Part shown: positions 10,650-19,462 of the stretch, piece after piece
Position numbering within the stretch: position 1 is the first letter of the stretch
How the letters are laid out: the number at the start of each line of letters is the position of its first letter
From: Schoenoplectus triqueter
Taxonomy: Eukaryota > Streptophyta > Magnoliopsida > Poales > Cyperaceae
Length of the DNA: 32,784 nt
Reading direction: 5' to 3'
Assembly (NCBI GenBank): GCA_964058805.1
Contig: CAXKVV010000312.1
Span: forward strand, 1-32,784
Notes under the pieces: model-generated
Told to the model about the DNA's origin: nothing
Databases searched by the model: none
What the model saw: the letters and a program-made list of their open reading frames with translations, nothing else
Program-made: the position numbers and the translations under genes

Positions 10650-11681
10650 TGAATCTTGTTTACGTGAAAAATGACCAAATTGTCTTTCTCCAAGAAGGGC
10701 GAAAGGACAAGTGACTTATTAGCCCTTATACACACAGATGTATGCGGACCAATGAGTACTTGTACAAGAAATGGTGATCGCTACTTTATCACGTTTACTG
10801 ATGATTACAGTAGATATGGTTATGTCTACTTGATGAGACATAAGTCTGAATCCTTTGAAAAGTTCAAGGAATTCAAGACTGAAGTAGAAAATCAACTGAA
10901 TAAAAGTATTAAGGCCTTACGGTCAGACCGTGGAGGCGAATACTTAAGTTATGAGTTTACAATGTACTTAAAAGAATGTGGGATAGTCTCACAACTCACA
11001 CCTCCGGGAACGCCGCAATGGAACGGTGTTTCTGAGAGGAGGAATCGAACTCTGTTAGACATGGTTCGTTCCATGATGAGTAATACCACACTCCCAAAAA
11101 TGTTTTGGGGGCACGCACTAGAAACTGCTGCACTAACAATAAATAGGGTTCCATCCAAGTCAGTAGAAAAGACTTCATATGAGTTATGGTTTGGTAAGAT
11201 ACCAAATATGTCTTATCTTAAAATTTAGGGTTGCAAGGTATTTGTCAAACGTTCGACTTCTGACAAACTTGGACCCAAAGCTGATAAATATTTTTTCGTA
11301 GGGTATCCTAAGGAAACGAAAGGATATTACTTCTATTATCAGTCCGAGAACAAGATAATTGTTGCTCGTCATGGTATATTTTTGGAGAAAGAGTTTCTCG
11401 CAAAAGGAAGTAGTGGGAGTAATGTAATACTTGAAAAAATTCAAGATACATCACACAATATAATATCTGATACTGATCAGATAAACCCACCACTTGATTC
11501 TTCGGCTAATGAGCATTTGGAAGAACCAAATCTACAAATAGTTGTGGAAGAAGTTCTAGTCCCGAGCTCATCTACTTCAACGCAAGTTGAAATAGAACTA
11601 AATGCGCATACTGATGTGGATGAAGTTCGACAGCCTGAAGAACAAGTGCTACGAAGGTCACATAGGACAGTTCGTGCACCT
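10650..11681 (+). pseudogene. Copia integrase region, disrupted
   Basis: Between about 10620 and 10670 the zinc-binding part of integrase is scrambled. TGA codons stand at 10650 and 10665, while residues like ESCLR are readable one base out of frame, so small indels have occurred. From 10671 the catalytic core is clear: HTDVCGP near 10732 (first Asp), SDRGGEY near 10924 (second Asp) and NGVSERRNR near 11022 (catalytic Glu). A TAG at 11226-11228 replaces a probable Trp codon. The C-terminal part continues in the same frame with FVGYP near 11298, then a Ser/Glu-rich linker. The frame closes at TAA 11682. Integrase would insert the cDNA into the host chromosome; this copy cannot encode it intact. 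Confidence 0.88.
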
Positions 11682-12731
11682 TAAAGGTACATGGGACTGC
11701 ATGAAGTCTCAGCATTTGATGCTGAAGATCCTCTGACCTATGCGGAAGCAGTGGATAGACCCGACTCTGATAAATGGCTGGAGGCCATGAGATCCGAAAT
11801 ATAATCCATGTATGACAACACGGTTTGGAACCTGGTTGCACCACCTGTTGGGGTAAAACCCATAGCTAACAAGTGGATTTTTAAAAGAAAAATAGACATG
11901 GATGGTAATATGACTATTTACAAAGCACGGCTAGTAGCGAAAGGTTTCAAACAAATTCTCGGCGTAGATTATGATGAAACTTTTTCGCCCGTAGCTATGT
12001 TTAAGTCAATTCGGATGCTCCTAGCAATAGCCGCATTTCATGATTATGAAATATGGCAGATGGATGTGAAAACCGCCTTCCTAAATGGAAATTTGGAAGA
12101 GGACGTGTATATGATACAGCCCACGGGTTTTGAGGATCCAAGAAATGCTGGAAAGATATGCAAGCTTCTCAAATCCATTTATGGATTGAAGCAAGCATCA
12201 CGGAGTTGGAATCTTCGATTTCATGAAGAAGTCAAAAAGTTTGACTTCATCAAATGCGAAGAAGAACCTTGTGTATACAGGAAAACTAGTGGGAGTGCCA
12301 TCGTTTTTCTAATCCTCTATGTGGACGATATACTCTTAATGGGAAATAATATTCCCCTATTGCAATCAGCCAAATCTTCATTAAAGAAAGTGTTCTCAAT
12401 GAAAGATTTGGGCGAGACTGTCTATATACTAGGCATAAAGATCTATAGAGATAGATCTAAGAGACTTATTGGATTAAGTCAAAGTACATACATTGATAAA
12501 GTGCTGAATCGGTTCAGCACGTAGAATTCTAAGAAAAGATTTCTGCCAATGAATCATGGTGCACAGCTTAGCAAGACTCAGTGTCCTTTGACAACTGATG
12601 AGCAAAACATAATGAGTAGAGTACCATATGCTTCGGCTATTGGCTCTATCATGTACGCCATGTTGTGCACTCGCCCTGATGTCTCGTACGCTTGGAGTGT
12701 GACGAGTAGATATCAGGCTAATCCATGCTAG
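11682..12731 (+). pseudogene. Copia reverse transcriptase region, disrupted
   Basis: This continues in the frame of gag and integrase. Stops stand at TAA 11682, TAA 11802, TAG 12522 and TAG 12729, but the frame itself is kept. RT signatures are strong: YKARLVAKGF near 11919, the first catalytic Asp in QMDVKTAFLNG near 12057, SIYGLKQASR near 12174 and the YVDDILLMG catalytic box near 12318. Later motifs SQSTYIDKVLNRF and RPDVSYA belong to the region joining RT to RNase H. The longest uninterrupted piece is 11808-12524. The element could not supply its own reverse transcriptase unless the stops were suppressed. Confidence 0.9.
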
Positions 12732-12990
12732 GAGCACTGGAATGCTGCAAAGAATATCTTTAAGTACTTAAGAAGAACTAAGGATATATTTCTCATCTAC
12801 GGTGCTGACTCGGAGCTCGTGGTAAGTGATTACACAGACGTTATCACCTCATATGAAAAATCATAAATAGAGGCGACGTAAAGATTTGTAAAATTGACAC
12901 CGTCGGCAACACAGCTGATCCACTTGTAAGATCTCTATCTCAGGCCAAGCACTAGTTGCACATATCTTCTATGGGTTTGAGACACATAGG
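12732..12990 (+). pseudogene. Copia RNase H remnant with internal deletion
   Basis: After TAG 12729 the frame continues with an HWNAAKNIFKYLRRT-type segment and reaches the start of RNase H (YTD, first catalytic Asp, near 12831). Within a few codons it meets TAA 12864. Sequence typical of the far end of RNase H (RGDVKI, then NTADPL) follows almost at once, in another frame, at about 12869-12925. The middle of the domain, normally about 110-130 residues with two catalytic acidic residues, is therefore missing. The junction lies around 12842-12868. Confidence 0.8.
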
Positions 12991-13083
12991 AGATTGGCTG
13001 TGAGATTTTCCTTTAAATCTGAGAGATTTATAGAATAAAGAGATTTGTATAAGGCATGGCTCAATATGATTGACTCCAAGCTT

Positions 13084-13094
13084 AAGTGGGAGAT
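13084..13094 (+). other. Polypurine tract
   Basis: AAGTGGGAGAT immediately before the 3' LTR start at 13095. Copia elements use such a purine run to prime plus-strand synthesis. Its position fixes the LTR boundary. Confidence 0.85.
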
Positions 13095-15204
13095 TGTTAG
13101 TTTGTAATAATCTTGAAGTCAATAATACGATAAATTTGTTATATAAAGCTTTGTTCATGAATTGGATATTTAAACGATATTTTGTTTCCTTGAGTATTAT
13201 TGAATTTATGAATCATTCCGAGTTCATGACTGGAATTGTGAAACTTCATAATATAGAATATACTCTTAAAAGTCACTAACCAAGGTAATTAGCAGGAACA
13301 CTAATTAACCGTTATCAGGTTAGTATGTGGATTAAATGATGGTCAAGTTTTACAGACCATAAACAAAGAGTTGTCATTTTAATCACATAAATAGATGTTC
13401 TAGGAACATCGTATTTGATAGACCCCGAATGAAACATTAAATGGAATTGTGTTCGTGTCATTAATGTTTTCGTTCAGTATTAAATTCTAAAGTATGAGGT
13501 ATTCATTTTTCCTACATAAGATATGTATGTGTGTGATTTCTACCAAACGTTATCCGTAAAAGGTGGCTATAAAGGTAGCTCTTCGGTATACATAACTTAT
13601 GCGGAGGAAGAGATGGTTTGCCAAAAGTACTATTGTCCCTCATATTTCTATATGAGTTATAGCATCACTGGGCCCCTTGATAGAGTAAGATTATCTGCTA
13701 GCAGTATAATTACAAGAGTAATTATATTTGATATTTTACTCAGGATCAAGAAAAGATTAAGTTTGCAAGGATGACACATACCTACCTTGAAACTGATCTG
13801 ATAGCTATGAGACAAAAGAATTAAACACAAGTAAATAGTTTACTGGATCATGATATTGTACAGTACATCATCATCTGTGTAATTGGATGGTCATAGTGCA
13901 TTCTGCCAGATGCCTCCTATGATTATAGAAGTTAAAAGGGTTTTAACTCTATTTACCAACATAACACGGATCCTGTCGGGTCACACCGTATAGGAGTTAA
14001 TCGGAGAATCTTATTGATTAATTATAAATTGTTTATAATTAATAATAAGATGGTTATAATTAATTATATATGATATAATTATATTTGTCATAGAGATGAC
14101 AAGAAGCAAAAATCAGATTGAATTTATAACGTGTTGGACACGTCGTATAAATTCGCCGAAACAACAACCGAGAAAAATATAATTGTAGATGACAATTATA
14201 TATATATTTGATTTGGATTTTAAATGTTAATTATGGATTTGAATTATGGGCCAAAAGCTCATTAATAATTAAAGCCTTAATTAATAATTAAAAGCCCAAA
14301 ATCAGAAAAGCCCAAAATCCAAAAGCCCAAGGGTATTTCGGTAATTTGGCCAAAAGCCCAATGGCAAACTTGTAAATTTGGATCTTAGATGACATCATGC
14401 ATGACATCATATATGACATCATCCATGACATCATATATGACATCATCCATGACATCATCCTCAAGGGTATTTTGGTCTTTTCACTTTGAAACCTCCTTAC
14501 TATTCATGAGGGCATTTTGGTAATTTGTCAATTCCATTTTTTCTATAAATAGAGGGGTAGGGTGAGAGAAAAAGTTCCACCAAATCAGTTCTACTTTCTC
14601 TCTCCCGGTATACGGTTGTTTCAGAATTCACGGGATCGGTGAATAGTGTTTTTACGAAAGTTGCGGTATTTCTGCACATTTGTGAAACAGAATTACTGCG
14701 AGTCGTGAATAGTACTATTTCGTCTTTTTCTCGGGTGAATAGTGTTTTTGCGAAAAACCGTGATTTACAGTATTTCTGGCAAAAGAAATAAACCGCTCTC
14801 TGGTCAGTCCTGGTGGATAACCTACAGAGGCATCAGACGTTTGGTGCTCCGAGACAAGCCGATTTTCATTCCAATTAAAATTTGGAAGCGAGGTATAACA
14901 TCTTATATTAATCTATTTAATTGTTAAGTAGATTAATATTTTAGAAATCAATCATGGAGTAGATCAATAAAGGTTTAAAGAGGTGTGTATCTCTCGGTAA
15001 TCATCCGACACATCACTTTAACCCTAAGCTTAAGTTAGAAGTAAAATAATATTTTACTGTCTTTTGTAAAGGATTAAATGTCTGTAACTCTCGGTTATTA
15101 TCCGACATACTTTAATCCCTAACTTAAGTAGAAGTAAAATTTTTGTTCTACGGTCTTTCCGCAGCTTGAGCATTAATGAGATTTGGGCATTCCGAATCCC
15201 AACA
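13095..15204 (+). repeat. 3' LTR of the Copia element
   Basis: 2110 bp, starting TGTTAGTTTG and ending CCCAACA, followed by the target duplication AAATT. It carries the same 12-bp TGACATCA array (14390-14461) and TATA box (14544-14551) as the 5' LTR. In all three substitutions seen between the LTRs, this copy holds the T or A. Confidence 0.95.
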
Positions 15205-15209
15205 AAATT

Positions 15210-16360
15210 TGCTTTAATTGTAAACAACATAAACCATTATTTATAATTTGTTATTTTATTTTTTGAATTGATTTCTTTAAATTTTTATTAAATAATTTAA
15301 TTTCACCATTAACTAATAAAGTATATTTCATTAACAAAATAATTATATATAATTTACATATTAAAGAAAATCTGAGAAATTTTCTATCTTTACAATTTCT
15401 AAAGAAAAAATAAAAAAAACTAAACTAAAAACTTCAAATAAACATTAAATTCATTTTTGAGATTCAAGACGAACTTCAAATTCGTCTTTCTCTTTCCCTT
15501 TCTTTTTTCTTTCTTCAAGATGACATTTGCTCTTTCTCTTTCTTTCCCTTTCTCTGTCTGTCAATATCTCTTTTATATATAAAATAGGAGGATGAAGAGT
15601 GATAATCCGTGGGATTCAGATTTTTGAATTTTAGTTTTTAGATCGTCGGATAAGCATGAACCAACGGTTAGATTGAAAAACATAGCAATCCGTGGGAGCA
15701 AAAAGTTAAAATTCTATTGGTTGATGCAAAAAAAAATTTTAGAGCCGGTTTTTATTAAAAGCGTTTCTAATTCAATTTTATGAATTAGAACCGGTTTTTA
15801 TAAAAAAGGGTTCTAATTCAATTTTATGAAATAGAATTTTTGATAGCTGAGTGATTCTTTCCAGCTTTGCATGCAAAAGTCTCCTTATTTTTTCTTTTTT
15901 CTTTTTTCTTTTTTGGATCTAAAAATTTGAATGTTGGATGATACTGGCATACCATGCCACAATATCTCGATAACAGAAAAAAAAAGTTGCATAAGACGAA
16001 TTTCTTCAAGTAATTAAGGTATACCAGGTTGCTTTTGAAGAATAGAGTTAGAACTCAATTCGATTAAATTAATAAATTTAATAAATTTAGTTTAGAACCG
16101 ATTTTGTTAATAATCAGATTTAATTTTCAGGAAAAACTGAATTTTAGAACCGGTTATTTATAACCGGTTTTAATTCATTCAATTGGAACCGGTTTTTATA
16201 TAACCGGTTATAATAAAAAAATTTATAACCGGTTGTTTTACAAAACCGGTTTTAATAATTTTAATAAAATTTACAACCCTGCCACTCTAATCTTTTAGTA
16301 GCTGTTTTTTAAAAAATCGATTCTAAATAGCCGGTTCTAAATTCAATTTTTCTTATAGTG
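15210..16360. other. Right part of the CACTA element
   Basis: It begins with a near-copy of the left flank (AAATTTGCTTTAATT, also at 5352), so the CACTA already had a local duplication where the retrotransposon landed. A pyrimidine-rich stretch lies at 15483-15560. AACCGGTT and GAACCGGTTTT motifs cluster at 15738-15830 and 16095-16345, inverted relative to the left end. No gene is seen; the 61-codon minus-strand frame at 15824-16009 has no recognisable content. Confidence 0.7.
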
Positions 16361-16475
16361 TAATAAAAATGTTGCATTTTTTATATTTGTTGTTTAAGAT
16401 TTTTATTGTCGTTTCTAAGATATGCACTTATTTTCATTTTTCCTTTACTAACAATCTAACATCGGGTCACCGTAA

Positions 16476-16494
16476 TGTGTGTGTGTGTGTGTGT
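16476..16494. repeat. (TG)n microsatellite
   Basis: About nine uninterrupted TG units, about 115 bp outside the right end of the CACTA element. Confidence 0.9.
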
Positions 16495-16563
16495 TTTTGC
16501 TTATTTGCTTGCACGCTAACTTTGTTTGATAAAATCTTTTTTTTAAGGTTGTTTGATAAAGTC

Positions 16564-16990
16564 CAATTAGGGGCGGATGTACGTGGAGTCAGGGCTAATT
16601 GTCCTTTTGAATTTTGAAAAATAATATTTTAGGTGATATTTTCGGTAATTTGTCTCCTATGAAAAAAAAATTGTCTGCTTGAATTGTCTGATTATTTTTA
16701 TTGATAAAAAATATTTAATATCGTGTATAATAAAATAACTATGCAAAGATGTCAAAATATAAAGTTTCATAAAGGAAAACTTTCTTCATCAACTTGATTA
16801 TCTATTACTTTAAGCTTTATTTTGTTGTTATTTTTAATATATAAAATGCTATTATTTTAATAGTTTTTATTAGATAAGAATATATATTAAATTATTAATT
16901 TTTTATTTAATATCTGATTAATTAATAAATTTAAATCTAATAAATTATTATAATTCAATAATTAACCTGATTTTCATCCGCCTCTAATTG
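16564..16990. mobile_element. Putative MITE with 16-bp inverted ends
   Basis: CAATTAGGGGCGGATG at 16564-16579 and CATCCGCCTCTAATTG at 16975-16990 are inverted repeats matching at 15 of 16 positions, enclosing about 395 bp of AT-rich non-coding DNA. Ends of the GGGGCGGAT type are common in plant non-autonomous DNA elements. No convincing target duplication was found: if the element starts at AGGGGCGG the flanks are AATT/AATT, which could equally be part of the inverted repeat. The superfamily is left open. Confidence 0.55.
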
Positions 16991-17160
16991 AAGTATTAAA
17001 CCGGGTCACAAGAGGTGCTTTGAATTATTATTCGTTAAATCGTTCGCTGGACATGTGTTCTGACAAGGCATTTGTTTCCTTGGGAGTTGGAGGACCCAGT
17101 TATGTTATGTGGACCCAAGGTGACATCCGTCTCGAGAACTGTTTCCTGGTGTATGCGTAG

Positions 17161-17680
17161 GATCATAATTTATTATAATAGTAAATATTAATTAATTAAA
17201 ATTTTAGTAATAAATATAATCTTTTTGTCCATGTAAACTTTTATTCTGATATAATCTTTACATCTTTATTTTTTTAATTAATTACTTACAAAACCATTTA
17301 AATTACATATTTTTTTGTCAAGCGTCAATTAAAAACCTCATCACCCATGACTTTATCTAGCAACTTCTGAGATATATTATCTATTATCTACAATGATTTA
17401 ACCACTGCATAAAAAAACCAGTCTTACTGGCGGTTTTTTATATAAAATTACATTACAAAAAGCCAATTTCACTAGCATTGTTATTTTTAAAATAATTGAA
17501 AGATTGAACCAACGATCAAATATTGAACTGACGTATTTGATGGAAAAACATCAGTGACTGATGCATTTGATGGAAAACACCAATGAGACTAATTTGTTTT
17601 AATTACGCACCTCACATACACTCTGCAGTATCTATTATTAAAATTTTAATTAGTTAATATTTATTCTCAAAATTATGATC
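17161..17680. repeat. Inverted-repeat element, about 520 bp, ends uncertain
   Basis: The left arm (17161-17220, starting GATCATAATTTATTATAA) and right arm (17630-17680, ending AAAATTATGATC) pair imperfectly over about 50-55 bases, including TTAATTAATTAAAATTTTA. This resembles an old MITE or foldback element. No target duplication was recognised. The interior contains a CCAGTCTTACTGG palindrome near 17420 and no coding sequence. Confidence 0.45.
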
Positions 17681-18515
17681 TGATTCATAATTATTAAAAA
17701 TTAATCACTGGCGTAGGTGTTAGTTAGCGGTGTTTACTCCTTACTCTTTCTCCGGGCTTATCCTCTTAAGGTAAAAAGAAGAAAAGAGTACACCGGTCTT
17801 CTGTGCCTATTTATTGTGGGCGTCCCTGTGAGTCTGTGATCGTACCTTTGTTCAGTGTGTTGGTTTTGTTTTGTAACTGTGGATTTGTATTTTCTTTTTA
17901 TGGAAGCAAGTAACTATTCTTATTAGGATACTTATATTAAAAAAAATGAACGGATAAGATCATAACATTTGAATCTTATCTTAAAGACAAAATAAGAGAT
18001 GTACAGAAAAGGAAACAAGATTTTGATTGATAAAATTTAACGTATACAAAATGTTGAATTTAAAGGAAAAATGATATCAGTGCTTGTTTCAAAAAAAAAA
18101 TATTGCTCCCGTTTGGACAATCCAGCTTCATCTATCCAAACACGTCACATTTCATTAATTCTGTATTATCTTAATTTACATTTCATAGAAATACATTTTG
18201 AGTTAACTCATATTATATTTAAATTTGAACTATTGCACTTAAAAAACTGCATCCGATTTCCCTCCTCTAGATTACATTTTGACTCAAACACATGTTAATT
18301 ACATACAGTGTACCAGAATTTAAACAAATTATAAAATATGCCTAAACAAAATGAGATAACAAGTGCACAGGGCCACAAAGGCACAGACTATCATAAATTC
18401 TTAATAAGTTAATAGTTACTGTCATGCAGCAGACAGGAGAGCCACACAAAATCGTATCCACCTAAGCATTCTCTCCAAAAACACGCGGCTACTCGCCTTT
18501 CTCCGTCTCTGGCTC
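17681..18515. other. Intergenic DNA, no gene seen
   Basis: AT-rich. A 75-codon frame at 18071-18298 has no recognisable motif and AT-driven composition, and is not called a gene. A small stem (CGTTTGGA with TCCAAACACG) lies near 18108-18145. Confidence 0.4.
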
Positions 18516-18523
18516 CAAATATG

Positions 18524-18876
18524 CTGTTATTGTTGGAGAATAATAGAGTTCTATTATTTATTTCGAAAAAATAAAAAATAATCTGAAAAAATAATTATAA
18601 ATATATATTTTTTATTTACAAATCAATAGTCTATTAAATTTTATATAATTTCATTAACATTTAATATTTCATTAAAGATGATTAAATTTAATGATTTTCA
18701 CTAATATTTATAATATTTTTTTATAGACTATCAAATGTTAATGAAATTATATAAAATTTAACAGGCTATCAACCTATAAATAAAAGAATATATTTATAAA
18801 CTTTATTCGATTTTTCAGATTTTTTTTATTTTTTTAAAATAAATAACATTACCCTATTTATCTCAAAAAATAACAG
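18524..18876. mobile_element. hAT-like MITE upstream of the DUF789 gene
   Basis: A 353-bp element formed almost entirely of two inverted arms of about 120 bp. The left end is CTGTTATTGTTGGAGA and the right end AAATAACAG. Further in, ATTAAATTTTATATAATTTC pairs with its counterpart near 18730-18760. Flanks are CAAATATG (18516-18523) and CAGATATG (18877-18884), an 8-bp duplication with one mismatch, the size typical of hAT elements. It has no coding capacity. It lies about 590 bp upstream of the DUF789 start codon and could influence that promoter or yield hairpin-derived small RNAs. Confidence 0.7.
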
Positions 18877-18884
18877 CAGATATG

Positions 18885-19462
18885 AAAGCCCTCTTGTTTT
18901 TCTCCCCTCCACCGGACCACCATTACGATTCCCTCCGAACCCCTCAGCCAGAAGTCGCAAAGTTTCCCTCACCAACAATTCTCAATCAAGCCAAAAGTTG
19001 AATAAACTTTGACGAACAAAAAGCACCCAAAAAAGAGAGGAGGCACACATTTCCCCTCACTCTAGCCTCAACGCCTTCCCCAAAAAATACCCAAGTTTTG
19101 AATTCCTCACCCAATTACTCCCTGAAAAACAGGAAAAAAGGGAAATTTTCCACGTTAATTTCAAGTCTATGTAAATTCTTTTATTTCTAGCCTTGACCAT
19201 AGCCAAGTCCGATTCGCTGAAACAATCCACTGAAATATTTGCTTGTTACTGATTTCTCTCTCTTTTTTTCTTTTTCTTTTTTTTTTGTTGCGGATTAAAG
19301 TGGGGGGCTCTTTTTCCTGATTTCACATCGCGTTTTTTTCTTCTCTTTTCCGCTCTTGGTGTTGATCAAGCAGATAGCAGCGACCTTTTTGAGCTCTCGA
19401 ATTGACCTTCGTCGAATTGAGAGAGGCATACGCTGTTGTCAGTTTTAGTAACCTCGAAAGAG
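18885..19462 (+). promoter_or_regulatory. Probable promoter and 5' leader of the DUF789 gene
   Basis: Base composition shifts from AT-rich to C-rich and then pyrimidine-rich. A CT-rich run (19255-19292) resembles the Y-patch and leader of plant genes. No clear TATA box was identified. One upstream ATG near 19168 is followed immediately by TAA, a minimal upstream frame if transcription starts before it. The coding ATG is 19463, with G at -3. Confidence 0.5.

Larger units (their letters stand above)
5406..15204 (+). mobile_element. Ty1/Copia LTR retrotransposon, full length but coding-defective
   Basis: The element is 9799 bp with two 2110-bp LTRs (5406-7515 and 13095-15204) and a 5-bp target duplication AAATT at 5401-5405 and 15205-15209. 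The order is LTR, initiator-Met primer site, long leader, gag, protease, integrase, reverse transcriptase, RNase H remnant, polypurine tract, LTR. Integrase preceding reverse transcriptase defines Copia. Long LTRs and the pol motifs suggest the Angela/TAR/Tork side of the superfamily, but the lineage is not proven. Stop codons, a frameshift zone and an RNase H deletion make it non-functional as a protein source. It lies inside the CACTA element at 5019-16360. Confidence 0.95.
5019..16360. mobile_element. CACTA (En/Spm) non-autonomous transposon, split by a Copia insertion
   Basis: The element starts CACTACCACAAAAAATA at 5019 and ends TTTTTCTTATAGTG at 16360. The reverse complement of the right end starts CACTATAAGAAAAAT, so the termini are imperfect inverted repeats with the diagnostic CACTA motif. 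It is flanked by the 3-bp duplication TAA at 5016-5018 and 16361-16363, the size expected for this superfamily. Subterminal regions on both sides are dense in AACCGGTT-containing motifs in opposite orientations. Subtracting the nested retrotransposon (5406-15204) and one copy of its AAATT duplication leaves about 1.54 kb. No TNPD-type transposase or other gene is visible in 5019-5405 or 15210-16360, so it would depend on an autonomous relative. Confidence 0.88.

Noticed and set aside
18071..18298. Tourist-like end (CCCGTTTGGACAATCC) and a 75-codon frame
   Set aside because: No matching inverted end or target duplication was found, and the frame has no recognisable motif.
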